Assembly (NCBI RefSeq): GCF_001422365.1
Contig: NZ_LMMT01000008.1
Span: 107,594-171,593, forward strand
Source: Pseudorhodoferax sp. Leaf265
GTDB lineage: Bacteria > Pseudomonadota > Gammaproteobacteria > Burkholderiales > Burkholderiaceae_C
Direction of reading: 5' to 3'
Length of the DNA: 64,000 bases
Made by a program: the position numbers and the translations under genes. Shown one piece after another: positions 1-8,652 of the stretch. Within the stretch, counting starts at the first letter, position 1. Every line of letters begins with the position of its first letter. The notes under the pieces are model-generated. The model did no database searches. It saw only the letters and a program-made list of their open reading frames with translations, and was not told the origin of the DNA.

Positions 1-1826
1 CGTCCGTTCGACCGCTGACGGCGCGCGGCGGTTTCGGCGATGACTTCCAGATCCGCGGCTTCACCGTGCCCAATGCCGACAGTGGCTTCAATGGTCTCTT
101 CGGCCTGATGCCGACCACGCGCGTGCCGCTGGAGATGGTCGAACGTGTCGAGGTGCTGAAGGGGCCGGCTTCCTTCGCCAACGGCATGTCACCCACTGCC
201 AGCATCGGTGGCAGCATCAACGCGGTAGCCAAGCGCGCTGGTGATATTCCGCTGACGCGCCTGACCGGCACCTACATGGGCGAAGCCCAGTTCGGCACGC
301 ACCTGGATGTGGGCCGCCGCTTCGGCACGGACAACCAGTGGGGCGTGCGCCTCAATGGCGTCTGGCGAAACGGCGAAGGCAATGTCGACCATGGCCGCCA
401 GCGCCTGGGCCTGGCTTCGCTGGGCCTGGACTACGCAGGCGAGGGCGTGCGCTGGTCTCTCGACGCGCTGTCCAGCCGTGGCCACACGGTCAATTTCCGT
501 CCGCAGATCAGCTTTGCCTCGACCGTCACCCAGCCGTTGAAGCCGCCGTCGTCGCGCGGCAACCTGTACCCTGGCACCGATCTGAAGGACAACGCCGACA
601 TGGTGTCGACGCGTCTTGAAGTGGACGTGAACGACCGCACCACGGTGTGGGGCAGCGTCGGTTACTCCGACGTGGACTACATGCAGACCTTCCCGCGCGG
701 CACGGTGCGGCAGGACGGCAGCTTCAGCCTCAGCAACAACTACTACGACTACTACGGCAAGACGACGGCGGCAGATGCCGGGATTCGCACGCGTTTCAAC
801 ACTGGCAGCGTCAAGCACACGCTGGCGCTGGGCGTGAACCTGCTAAGTCAGGAGACCGGCTTCTACTACACCCAAGGTCGGGCCGCCGACGCCGTGGAGT
901 CGAGCATCTACAACCCCGTGCCCTTGCCGGGTGTGAATGCGCCGCGCCTGCAGCCGGCGAAGTCGGGCGAATTGGAGCAACACAGCGTGGCGCTGGTCGA
1001 TACGATGGCCTTGTTCAACGACCAATTGCTGCTGACGGTGGGTCTGCGCGACCAGACCATCGAGCAGAAGAATGCACAAGGCAATTCGACGTACAAGAAG
1101 AGCGCGGTCTCGCCCATGGCAGGCCTGGTGTTCAAACCGATCAAGAACATTTCGGTCTATGCCAACTATACGGCTGGCCTGATCCGTGGCGGCACGGCGC
1201 CGAACAACGACGACTATGTCAATCCCGGCGAAATGTTCCCGCCCCAAAAATCCAAACAGTACGAGGTTGGGGTGAAGGCGGATTGGGGCCGTCTGATGAC
1301 GCAGGTGGCGGTCTACGAGATCAGGCGGCCGGCCCAAGTGAACGTTCCAGTGGGTGATCAGCTGCTTTACAGCTTTGGCGGCGAGCAACGCAACCGCGGG
1401 CTGGAACTCACAGCTTACGGCGAGGTGGCCAAGGGCCTGCGCGCCATGGCCAGTGCCGCCTTCAACGACGCGAAGCTGACGCGCGCGGCCGGTGGCGCCA
1501 ATGTGGGCAACAACCTGGCTGGCGTGCCCGACCGCACCTTCAACGTGGGCCTGGACTGGGACACGCCCTGGGTGCCCGGCCTGAGCCTGAACGGCCGTGT
1601 GATCCACACCTCCAGCGTCTACTACAACGTCACCAACACGCTGAACATGCCGAGCTGGACGCGCATGGACATCGGCGCGCGCTACACCACCAAGATCTCG
1701 GGCAAGCCCGTCACGCTGCGCGCCAACCTGGAGAACGTGTTCAACCGGGAGTACTGGATCACCAGCACCTATGTGACCGTTGGCGCGCCGCGCACGCTGA
1801 TGCTGTCGGCTTCGGTCGACTTCTAA
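1..1826 (+). CDS. TonB-dependent siderophore receptor, 5' end outside window
   Basis: Outer-membrane beta-barrel that takes up an iron chelate using energy from TonB-ExbBD. The frame is open from the first bases of the window, so the gene starts upstream and the signal peptide and TonB box are missing. The visible part begins inside the plug domain (FQIRGFTVPNA, then VERVEVLKGPASF, a typical plug segment) and runs through a full barrel to a C-terminal strand ending in Phe (LMLSASVDF), the usual outer-membrane insertion signal. The plug sequence fits siderophore receptors of the FhuA/FpvA type. The exact ligand cannot be read. It faces the next gene tail to tail across a shared hairpin. Confidence 0.9.
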   Translation, partial: SVRPLTARGGFGDDFQIRGFTVPNADSGFNGLFGLMPTTRVPLEMVERVEVLKGPASFANGMSPTASIGGSINAVAKRAGDIPLTRLTGTYMGEAQFGTHLDVGRRFGTDNQWGVRLNGVWRNGEGNVDHGRQRLGLASLGLDYAGEGVRWSLDALSSRGHTVNFRPQISFASTVTQPLKPPSSRGNLYPGTDLKDNADMVSTRLEVDVNDRTTVWGSVGYSDVDYMQTFPRGTVRQDGSFSLSNNYYDYYGKTTAADAGIRTRFNTGSVKHTLALGVNLLSQETGFYYTQGRAADAVESSIYNPVPLPGVNAPRLQPAKSGELEQHSVALVDTMALFNDQLLLTVGLRDQTIEQKNAQGNSTYKKSAVSPMAGLVFKPIKNISVYANYTAGLIRGGTAPNNDDYVNPGEMFPPQKSKQYEVGVKADWGRLMTQVAVYEIRRPAQVNVPVGDQLLYSFGGEQRNRGLELTAYGEVAKGLRAMASAAFNDAKLTRAAGGANVGNNLAGVPDRTFNVGLDWDTPWVPGLSLNGRVIHTSSVYYNVTNTLNMPSWTRMDIGARYTTKISGKPVTLRANLENVFNREYWITSTYVTVGAPRTLMLSASVDF

Positions 1827-1836
1827 GCGACCGGGT

Positions 1837-1857
1837 CCGGGCGGTCTACCCGCCCGG
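1837..1857. terminator. Hairpin between two convergent genes
   Basis: CCGGGCGG and CCGCCCGG form a perfect eight-base-pair stem with a five-base loop, located between the receptor stop and the stop of the leftward dehydrogenase gene. There is no long T run on either side, so it is probably a weak or bidirectional terminator. The hairpin overlaps the last codons of the leftward gene. Confidence 0.5.
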
Positions 1858-3177
1858 TGCAGCCACCCGCCACACCGCATTCCCCACGTCATCCGCCACC
1901 AGCAGCCCCCCGCGCTGATCCAGCGCCACCCCCACCGGCCGCCCCAGCGCCTTGCCGTCCTCGCTCAAAAAGCCCGTCAGCACGTCGCGGGGCAGCCCCT
2001 GCGGCTTGCCGTCGACGAAGGACACGAACACCACCTTGTAGCCACTGGGTGGCTTGCGGTTCCAAGAGCCGTGGTTGCCGATGAAGGCGCCGGTGCCGAA
2101 CTTGCCGCCCAGCGCCTGGCTGTCGCCGATCGCCAGCCCCAGCGGTGCCACGTGTGCGCCCAGCGCGTAGTCGGGCACGCGGGCCTTGGCCACCATGTCG
2201 GGCCGCTGCGGCTGCACGCGTTCGTCCACATGCTGGCCGAAGTAGCTCCAGGGCCAGCCGTAGAAGGCGCCGTCCTCGACCGCCGTCAGGTAGTCGGGCA
2301 CGAGGTCGTTGCCGAGTTCGTCGCGCTCGTTGACCACGGTCCACAGCCTGCCGCCGTTCCAGGCCAGGCCGTTCGGGTTGCGCAGGCCCGAGGCATAGAC
2401 GCGGTGCTGGCCGGTCTTCGCATCCACCTCCCAGATGGCAGCGCGGCCTTGTTCGTTCTCCAGGCCGTTCTCGCCGATGTTGCTGTTCGAGCCCACCGTC
2501 ACGTACAGCTTGCTGCCGTCGGCACTGGCGATCAGGTTCTTGGTCCAGTGGTGGTTGATCTTCGACGGCAGATCCACGAGCTTGGTCGGCTGCGCCGTGA
2601 TCTGCGTCTGGCCGCTCTGGTAGGGAACGCTCACCACGGCATCGGCATTGGCGATGAACAGCGTCTGGCCCACCAGCGCCATGCCGAACGGTGAGGTCAG
2701 GCCCTGCAGCAGCACGCTGCGCACCTCGGCCACGCCGTCGCCGTCGGCATCGCGCAGCAGCGTGATGCGGTCCGCGCTCGGCACGCCGGCGCCGGCACGC
2801 TTCATGAACAGGCCCTGCACCCAGCCACGCAGCGACGGCTTCTTGCCTTCGCCCGCGTTGGCCGGCTTGTTGCCCTCGGCCACCAGCACGTCGCCGTTGG
2901 GCAGCACGGCGAGCCAGCGCGGGTGGTCCAGTCCGCGCGCGAAGGGCGTGACGGCCGTGCCGGGCGCCGGCTTGGGCATGGCGTCGGCGGGCCAGCCTTG
3001 CACGGGCGCGACCTTCACGGTGGGGATCAGGCTGGTGCTGGGCGCGGGCAGCTGCGGCGCGGAGCCGGCCACGCCGGTCTCGGGCAGCCGCGAGGTCTCG
3101 CCACAACCGGCGAGCAGGGCCAGGGCGGTGATCGCACAGAAGGCGGGAAGGCGAGGGCGCAGATGCGGCGCGGGCAT
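1846..3177 (-). CDS. PQQ-type sorbosone/aldose dehydrogenase family lipoprotein
   Basis: Predicted six-bladed beta-propeller of the soluble glucose/sorbosone dehydrogenase family, which normally oxidises sugars or aldehydes with PQQ in the periplasm. The N terminus is a lipoprotein signal peptide with lipobox LLAGC. The body has family landmarks such as GLDHPRWLAVLPNGDVLVAE, SGLRNPNGLAW and the closing GLLVADD repeat. The start at 3177 was chosen because AGGAG sits seven bases upstream. An in-frame ATG nine codons earlier has no such site. Length (443 aa) is normal for the family. The electron acceptor and substrate are unknown. A PqqU-like receptor lies 10 kb away. Confidence 0.85.
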   Translation of the reverse strand: MPAPHLRPRLPAFCAITALALLAGCGETSRLPETGVAGSAPQLPAPSTSLIPTVKVAPVQGWPADAMPKPAPGTAVTPFARGLDHPRWLAVLPNGDVLVAEGNKPANAGEGKKPSLRGWVQGLFMKRAGAGVPSADRITLLRDADGDGVAEVRSVLLQGLTSPFGMALVGQTLFIANADAVVSVPYQSGQTQITAQPTKLVDLPSKINHHWTKNLIASADGSKLYVTVGSNSNIGENGLENEQGRAAIWEVDAKTGQHRVYASGLRNPNGLAWNGGRLWTVVNERDELGNDLVPDYLTAVEDGAFYGWPWSYFGQHVDERVQPQRPDMVAKARVPDYALGAHVAPLGLAIGDSQALGGKFGTGAFIGNHGSWNRKPPSGYKVVFVSFVDGKPQGLPRDVLTGFLSEDGKALGRPVGVALDQRGGLLVADDVGNAVWRVAAPGG

Positions 3178-3286
3178 GGGGAAACTCCTGTCGGGAAGGG
3201 GCATTGCCGCCAGCTTGGCGCTACTGGCCCGCCGCGGCTGCCGGTGTGCAGGCCCGCGCGGTGTAGTCCGCCGCGCGGCTGGTGGC

Positions 3287-4906
3287 TCAGCCCAGCAGGC
3301 GGCGGATGGTGTTGAGCAGCAGCTGCGGCTCGAACGGCTTGGCCACGTGCGCGTCGAAGCCGGCGTCCAGCGCCATGGCGCGGTCGTCGGGCCGGCCGAA
3401 GGCGGTCAGCGCGATGGCCGGCAGCCGCGTCAGCCCATCGTCCTGCTCCTGGGCGCGCCAATGGCGGATCAGCGCGTAGCCGTCCTTGCCGGGCAGGCCG
3501 ATGTCGCTGAGCAGCAGGTCGGGCCGCTGGGCCTGCAGCGCCGCCAGGCCCATGTCGTGGTCGCCTGCGATGCGCACCTGGGCGCCGCGGTCCTCCAGGA
3601 TGTGGCCCAGCATCTCGGCGGCGTCGCGGTCGTCCTCCACGACCAGCACCTGGCGGCCGCTCAGGCCGGCCAGTGCGGCATCGTCCAACGCGCCGGGCTG
3701 GCTGTCGGGCGTGGGAGTGCCGTCGGCCTCGGTGGGCTGCAACGGCAGCCACACACGCGCCGTGGTGCCGGCGCCCAGGCCCGGGCTGCTCAGCTCCACG
3801 CCGCCGCCGTGCAGCTCGGCCAGGTGTTTGACGATGGACAGGCCCAGCCCCAGGCCGCCGCTGGCGCGCTTGCCGGGTGCCTCGCTCTGCGTGAACTTCT
3901 CGAACACGCGGTCGAGGAAGGCCGGGGCGATGCCTTTGCCGCGGTCCGTCACCGTGAGCTCCAGCAATCCGGCGTTGTGTGTCAGCCCCACGCGCACGGT
4001 GCCGCCCGGGTGGGAGAACTTGATCGCGTTGTTGAAGATGTTCCAGAAGATCTGCTGGAAGCGTGCCGGGTCCAGCAGCATCGGGCCGGTCGGCTGCAGG
4101 TCCAGCTCCAGGTGCAGTTCGCGGCTGCCCAGCTGCTGGTGCATCGCATCGATGGAGGACCGCACCAGCGCGACCGGATCGGCCGTTTCGCGCTGCAGCG
4201 TGAGCTTGCCGGAGTTGATGCGCGACACGTCCAGGATGTCCGAGATGATACGTGCCTGGGTCTGCGCGTTGCGGCGGATGGCGTCCAGGCCCTTGGCGAT
4301 GTCCTGCGTCTGCGGCTTGCGCAGCAGCACGTGCACGTTCATGAGGATGGCGTTGAGCGGGTTGCGCAGCTCGTGCGAGAGCACGGCGACGAAATCGTCC
4401 TTGGTGCGGCTGTGGCGCTCGGCGTTGGCGCGCGCGGCCTGCTCGCGTTCCAGCAGCAGCTGCTTGTAGCGCTGCTCGCTCACGCGCAGCTGCTCCTCGG
4501 CGATGCGCGCGCGGATCAGCGCCTGCAGCGTGGCCACCAGGATGGGGGGCTCGACCGGGTGCTCCAGGTAGGCGTCGGCGCCGGAGTTCAGGCCGGCCAC
4601 CTTGTCCGAACTCTCGATGTAGGTGGCCGACAGGTGCAGCACGGGCAACACCACGGTCTCGGGCAGTTCGCGCAGCATGCGGCAGACCGTGAAGCCGTCC
4701 ATGTCGGGCAAATGCACGTCCAGCACCACGGCCGAGATGCCGCCGGCGCGGGCGCGGTCCAGCCCTTCGGCACCGGTCACGGCCTCGAGCGTCTGGAAGC
4801 CCGCCGCATGCAGGATGCGGCAGGTGGAATAGCGGGTGGCTGGGCTGTCGTCCACCACCAGCACGGTGTGCTGCGAGCGGTCGATGGTGGTGCTGACCTT
4901 GTGCAT
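3287..4906 (-). CDS. Hybrid histidine kinase (REC-HisKA-HATPase-REC)
   Basis: Cytosolic two-component hybrid of 539 aa. An N-terminal receiver (about residues 13-125, VLVVDDSPATR, phospho-Asp in VVLDVHLPDMDG) is followed by a short coiled coil, a HisKA domain with SHELRNPLNAI, an ATPase domain (NAIKFSH, GLGLGLSIVKHL) and a C-terminal receiver (VLVVEDDRDAAE, LLLSDIGLPGKDG). No membrane segment or periplasmic sensor is visible, so input must come through the first receiver or partner proteins. It is the last gene of a six-gene leftward unit that begins with rsbR, twelve bases after the preceding kinase. It could therefore be the output or relay of that module. Confidence 0.9.
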   Translation of the reverse strand: MHKVSTTIDRSQHTVLVVDDSPATRYSTCRILHAAGFQTLEAVTGAEGLDRARAGGISAVVLDVHLPDMDGFTVCRMLRELPETVVLPVLHLSATYIESSDKVAGLNSGADAYLEHPVEPPILVATLQALIRARIAEEQLRVSEQRYKQLLLEREQAARANAERHSRTKDDFVAVLSHELRNPLNAILMNVHVLLRKPQTQDIAKGLDAIRRNAQTQARIISDILDVSRINSGKLTLQRETADPVALVRSSIDAMHQQLGSRELHLELDLQPTGPMLLDPARFQQIFWNIFNNAIKFSHPGGTVRVGLTHNAGLLELTVTDRGKGIAPAFLDRVFEKFTQSEAPGKRASGGLGLGLSIVKHLAELHGGGVELSSPGLGAGTTARVWLPLQPTEADGTPTPDSQPGALDDAALAGLSGRQVLVVEDDRDAAEMLGHILEDRGAQVRIAGDHDMGLAALQAQRPDLLLSDIGLPGKDGYALIRHWRAQEQDDGLTRLPAIALTAFGRPDDRAMALDAGFDAHVAKPFEPQLLLNTIRRLLG

Positions 4907-4918
4907 GCCGCGGGTCCT

Positions 4919-5788
4919 TCAGGAAGAGGTGTCGTCACCCGCGGGCGCACCGCGCAGCGGGATGCGCACATGGAAGGTGGAGCCCTGGTCCGGCACGCTG
5001 TCCATGCCCACGCTGCCGCCCAGCAGCTCGGCCAGCCGCTTGGACAGCGACAAGCCGAGGCCGGTGCCGCGCAGGCTCTTCTGGATCGGCGAGTCGATCT
5101 GCGAGAAGTCCTGGAAGATCGCGCCGTGGTACTCGCGCGCAATGCCGATGCCGGTGTCGGCCACGGCGAAGCGCACCCAGTCCTGCCCGTCCTCGGACAC
5201 GCGCCGCGCCGACACGCGCACCTCGCCGCGCAGCGTGAACTTGAGCGCGTTGCTGATGTAGTTGCGCAGGATCTGCGCGAGCTTGCGGTCGTCGCTGAAG
5301 ACCTGGGGCACGTCGATCGGGTCCTCGAAGATCAACGAGACCTGCGGGTTGGTCAGCACCGGCTTGAACATGCCGCGCAGCGCCGCGAACAGGTCCACCA
5401 TGTCGAACCAGCCCGGCGACACGTCGATGCGGCCGGCCTCCACCTTGGCCAGGTCCAGCAGGTCGTTGACGATGTCGGAGAATTCCAGCGCGTTCTGGTG
5501 GATGAACTGCACCTGGCGTTCCTGCTCGGCCGTCAGCGGGCCGTCCAGCCGGTCCAGCAACAGCCGCGTCATGCTCTGGATGGCGCCCAGCGGCGTGCGG
5601 AACTCGTGGCTCATGTAGGCCAGGAAGCGGCTCTTGAGCTCGTTGGCGTGGCGCAGCTCGGCGGCCTGGGTGTCCAGCTCGGCGTACAGCGCCAGCACCC
5701 CGTGGTTGGTCTCTTCGAGTTCCTCGGACAGTTGCGCCACCTGCGCCTGCGCGGCGGCGAGTTGCTCGGCCAGTGCGGACTCATCCAT
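4919..5788 (-). CDS. Cytosolic sensor histidine kinase following the Rsb genes
   Basis: A 289-aa kinase with an N-terminal coiled coil (about residues 5-45, rich in Ala, Glu and Gln), a HisKA domain with MSHEFRTPLGAI and an ATPase domain (NYISNALKFT, DTGIGIA, GTGLGLSLSKRLAELL). It has no sensor domain or membrane segment. The start at 5788 (MDESALAEQ) overlaps the stop of the phosphatase gene by eight bases (ATGGATGA), indicating translational coupling. In this setting it probably receives its signal from the Rsb proteins upstream, which is inference. Larger in-frame upstream extensions are shadows of the phosphatase gene. Confidence 0.88.
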   Translation of the reverse strand: MDESALAEQLAAAQAQVAQLSEELEETNHGVLALYAELDTQAAELRHANELKSRFLAYMSHEFRTPLGAIQSMTRLLLDRLDGPLTAEQERQVQFIHQNALEFSDIVNDLLDLAKVEAGRIDVSPGWFDMVDLFAALRGMFKPVLTNPQVSLIFEDPIDVPQVFSDDRKLAQILRNYISNALKFTLRGEVRVSARRVSEDGQDWVRFAVADTGIGIAREYHGAIFQDFSQIDSPIQKSLRGTGLGLSLSKRLAELLGGSVGMDSVPDQGSTFHVRIPLRGAPAGDDTSS

Positions 5789-6797
5789 GGACGTTCCTTT
5801 GCAGCACGAACACGGTGGCATCGTCGCGGCCGCGCAGGTTGCCGCGCACCAGCCAGGCGGCCAGCAGAGCCGGGTCGCGCGCCACCAGGGGGGCCAGCGG
5901 CTCGGTCTGCCAGCGGCTTTGCAGCCCGTCGCTGTGCAGCACGGCCACCGCATGCGGCGGCCACTCGGTCTGCACCGGCTCGAAGCGGCGCACCTGCACA
6001 CCCAGCGTGCCGTGCTGCGGGGCCAGGCTCTTGCTGTGCGTGCCCGAGACCAGCCGCGTGGCGATGTTGCCGGCCCCGGCCAGCCACAGGCGGGCCGGCT
6101 CCAGCAGGGCCAGCGAGCCGGCGGCACCGCGTGTGATGCGCAGCGCCGCATGCATGCGGTCCAGCTGTTCGGCCAGCGGCGCGAACGGCGCCCGCGCGAA
6201 CTGCGCCACCGCGGCCTGCGAAGCCTCGGCCGCCTGCGGGCCATGCCCCAGGCCGTCGGCCACCAGCACGGCCGCACGGGTGCCGTCCAGCGCCAGCGCC
6301 CAGGCGTCGCCACAGGCCTGTTCGCCCGGCGCGCACAGCATCACCGCACCCCAGCGGAAGGCCGCGGGCGGGCGCCTGTGCCCCTCGGGCCGCACGCGCG
6401 CCAGCACCACCGTGCCCACGCCCGGTTCGGAATGCAGGTCGAAGTCGCTGGCCAGCCGGCGCACGGCGCCCAGGCCTGTGCCCGGCGTGCCGCCGGTGGA
6501 AAAGCCATCGACCAGCGCACGCGCCGGGTCGGCAATGCCGGGGCCGTCGTCCAGCGCCAGCACCTCGACCTCGGGCTGGCCGTGCTGGCGCTGGGCGATC
6601 AGCAGCCGGCCGCCGTGGGCATGGCGCACGAGGTTGTTGCCCAGCTCGGTGACGACCAGCGCGAGCCGGCCCGCCGTGGTGGCATCGAGCGCGAGCCGCT
6701 CCGCGAGCGCCGCCGCATGCCGGCGCGCCTCGCCGACCCGGCTGGCGTCGCCCATGGGGAACAGCACGTGCGGCGTGCCGGGCTGGATCACTTCCAT
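5781..6797 (-). CDS. ATPase-SpoIIE fusion: anti-sigma-type kinase plus PP2C phosphatase
   Basis: A 338-aa protein with two domains. The N-terminal half is a GHKL ATPase of the RsbW/RsbT type (ELGNNLVRHAHGG, DDGPGIADP, GTGLGAVRRL). The C-terminal half is a SpoIIE/RsbU-like PP2C phosphatase with the metal-binding aspartates in ADGLGHGPQAAE, LHSDGLQSRW and GRDDATVFV. It resembles RsbX-like feedback phosphatases that remove phosphate from RsbS and RsbR, here fused to a kinase-like ATPase. The start MEVIQPG at 6797 overlaps the rsbT stop by ten bases. A longer in-frame ORF exists but would lie across rsbT. Confidence 0.85.
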   Translation of the reverse strand: MEVIQPGTPHVLFPMGDASRVGEARRHAAALAERLALDATTAGRLALVVTELGNNLVRHAHGGRLLIAQRQHGQPEVEVLALDDGPGIADPARALVDGFSTGGTPGTGLGAVRRLASDFDLHSEPGVGTVVLARVRPEGHRRPPAAFRWGAVMLCAPGEQACGDAWALALDGTRAAVLVADGLGHGPQAAEASQAAVAQFARAPFAPLAEQLDRMHAALRITRGAAGSLALLEPARLWLAGAGNIATRLVSGTHSKSLAPQHGTLGVQVRRFEPVQTEWPPHAVAVLHSDGLQSRWQTEPLAPLVARDPALLAAWLVRGNLRGRDDATVFVLQRNVHG

Positions 6798-7195
6798 CGC
6801 GTCACGCTCACGCAGGTGCCCTCGCCGACGGTGGACTGGATGTCGAACTCGTGCACCAGCCGCCGGCTGCCCGACAAGCCCAGGCCCATGCCCTTGCCCG
6901 AGGTCCAGCCGTCGGTCAGCGCCTGGGCGATGTCGGGGATGCCGGGGCCCTGGTCGCGAAAGCGCAGGCGCAGGCCGCGCCGCACGCCTTGCTCGACGAC
7001 GTCCCAGCACATCTCGCCGCCGCCGCCGTAGGTCACGGTGTTGCGCGAGAGTTCGCTGGCGGCCGTGATCATCTTGGTCTGGTCGACCAGCGAGAAGCCC
7101 AACTGCTGCGTCAGCTTGCGCACCAGCTGGCGGCTGGCCACGATGTCGGGCTCGCCGCGCAGTGGCAGCTGGCCGCTGGGCTCAGTCGCGCTCAA
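6788..7195 (-). CDS. rsbT: RsbT-like serine/threonine kinase
   Basis: A 135-aa GHKL-fold kinase that in stressosomes phosphorylates RsbS and RsbR, and is released to activate a downstream partner. The N box (ASELSRNTVTYGGGG), G1 box (DQGPGIPD) and G2 region (GKGMGLGLSGSRRL) are all present, so it should bind ATP. Its length matches Bacillus RsbT (about 133 aa). The start overlaps the end of rsbS by fourteen bases and its own end overlaps the phosphatase gene by ten. No sigma-B-like gene is seen nearby, so the target of free RsbT is probably not a sigma factor here. Confidence 0.9.
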   Translation of the reverse strand: MSATEPSGQLPLRGEPDIVASRQLVRKLTQQLGFSLVDQTKMITAASELSRNTVTYGGGGEMCWDVVEQGVRRGLRLRFRDQGPGIPDIAQALTDGWTSGKGMGLGLSGSRRLVHEFDIQSTVGEGTCVSVTRWK

Positions 7196-7559
7196 GGGAT
7201 TCTCCGCGCTGGCCCTGCTCCAGCAGCAGCATGCCGCGCTTGACGTTGAGCGCCGTCTTCACGCCTTCCAGCGACAGGCCCAGCTCGACCAGCGTGATGG
7301 CCACGGCCGGCTGCATGCCGACGACCACGGTGGTGGCGTCCAGCACGCGCGCGATGCCCGAGATCGAGGCCAGCATGCGGCCGACGAAGGAATCGACGAT
7401 CTCCAGGGCCGAGATGTCGATCAGCACGCCGTTGGCACCGGTGGTCTCGATGCGGGTCGCGAGGTCGTCCTGCAGCTGCACGGCCGTCTGGTCCTCCATG
7501 TCGACCTGGATGGTGACGAGCAGCGCGCTGCCCATCTGCAGGATCGGGATGCGGTACAT
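7182..7559 (-). CDS. rsbS: RsbS-like STAS-domain antagonist
   Basis: A single STAS domain of 125 aa, the stressosome scaffold subunit that holds RsbT until phosphorylated. The phosphoacceptor region DISALEIVDSFVGRM matches the RsbS signature in which the Ser of VDSF is phosphorylated. The start MYRIPILQ at 7559 lies eleven bases after the rsbR stop. Longer in-frame starts would overlap the whole of rsbR and were rejected. It is the second gene in the order rsbR-rsbS-rsbT-phosphatase-kinase-hybrid kinase. Confidence 0.9.
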   Translation of the reverse strand: MYRIPILQMGSALLVTIQVDMEDQTAVQLQDDLATRIETTGANGVLIDISALEIVDSFVGRMLASISGIARVLDATTVVVGMQPAVAITLVELGLSLEGVKTALNVKRGMLLLEQGQRGESLERD

Positions 7560-7570
7560 GGCGGGGTGGC

Positions 7571-8407
7571 TCAGGCGGTGCGCGAGACGGTCCAGCCGCC
7601 GCGCTTGAGCGCCAATGCCAGCGCCGCCGCCAGGCTGGCCTTGGTGGTCACGCCCTGCAGGTCCACGCCCAGGTGCACGATGGTCTGGGCGATCTGCGGC
7701 CGCACGCCGCTGATGATGCAGTCCGCGCCCATCAGGCGGATGGCGGTGACGGTCTTGAGCAGGTGCTGTGCAACCAGCGTGTCCACGGTCGGCACGCCCG
7801 TGATGTCGATGATGGCCAGGCCCGATTCGGTGTCGACGATCTTCTGCAGCAAGGCCTCCATGACCATCTGCGTGCGGCTGGAGTCGAGCGTGCCGATCAT
7901 GGGCACGGCCAGCACGCCCTCCCAGAGCTTGATGACGGGCGTGGACAGCTCCAGCAGCTCCTGCTGCTGGCGTGCGATGAGTTCCTCGCGCGTGCGCTGG
8001 AACGCCGTGGCCGTCCATTGCGCCATCGCGTCGAGCTTGGTGGTCACGCTGACCACGGCCTGCAGCAATGTCTGGCTGTCCTGACCCAGGCGCTGCTGCA
8101 GCGCGGCGAAGATCGGCTGCTTGAGCGCCAGCACGAAGGCGCTGGTGTCGCCCGCGCTCTGGCCCTGGGCCGCGCGCGATGCCGACAGCGTGTCGAGCAG
8201 CCGCCGCGCGTTGGACCAGCCCTCGGCCCGCAGGTCGTCGGGCGCGTCGCTCTGCAGGGCCTGCAACAGCGCATCGAAGAGGTCTTGCGCTTCCTCGCGG
8301 CTGGCGGTGCTGGCATGGGCACCGTGTGTGGCGGTGGTCCACGCCTGGAGCAGGGTGGCGCGCTCGTCCTGCAACAGCGCGATCAGGGTCTGGGCATGGG
8401 AAGCCAT
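7571..8407 (-). CDS. rsbR: RsbR-like stressosome sensor protein
   Basis: A 278-aa stressosome subunit with a variable N-terminal all-helical sensor region (about residues 1-150) and a C-terminal STAS domain. Both regulatory threonine regions are kept: DITGVPTVDT and the RPQIAQTIV segment. A helical linker with ELIARQQQELLELSTPVIKLW, the standard RsbR junction, connects the halves. The start at 8407 has GAGGA six bases upstream. The N-terminal half probably senses an internal cue through a globin-like fold, but no haem ligand can be claimed from sequence alone. It heads the leftward six-gene unit. Confidence 0.88.
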   Translation of the reverse strand: MASHAQTLIALLQDERATLLQAWTTATHGAHASTASREEAQDLFDALLQALQSDAPDDLRAEGWSNARRLLDTLSASRAAQGQSAGDTSAFVLALKQPIFAALQQRLGQDSQTLLQAVVSVTTKLDAMAQWTATAFQRTREELIARQQQELLELSTPVIKLWEGVLAVPMIGTLDSSRTQMVMEALLQKIVDTESGLAIIDITGVPTVDTLVAQHLLKTVTAIRLMGADCIISGVRPQIAQTIVHLGVDLQGVTTKASLAAALALALKRGGWTVSRTA

Positions 8408-8652
8408 GGGTGTCCTCGGGCGGGTCTTTTTGGGCCGGCCGCCACGATGGCGGTCGCATGCCTGTGCTTTTGTCACAGAAATTCTAGGAGCCGCAGCCGG
8501 CGTTTCGACACCGCGACACACAAGTCGCGGCGTTGTCCTGCAAGCACGGGGCGCGCCCACCCTCAGTGCCGGCCGCGGGCTGTGTCCAGCATCGGGGCGC
8601 TCCGCGAGGCCACGCGCAGCACCGAGCGCAACGACACAAGAAGGAAGCGTCC

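Noticed and set aside
2648..6136. Very long plus-strand open frame (1,162 codons)
   Set aside because: It is the complement of the dehydrogenase and kinase genes. Composition is His, Gln and Arg-rich without motifs, as expected for shadow frames at this GC content.
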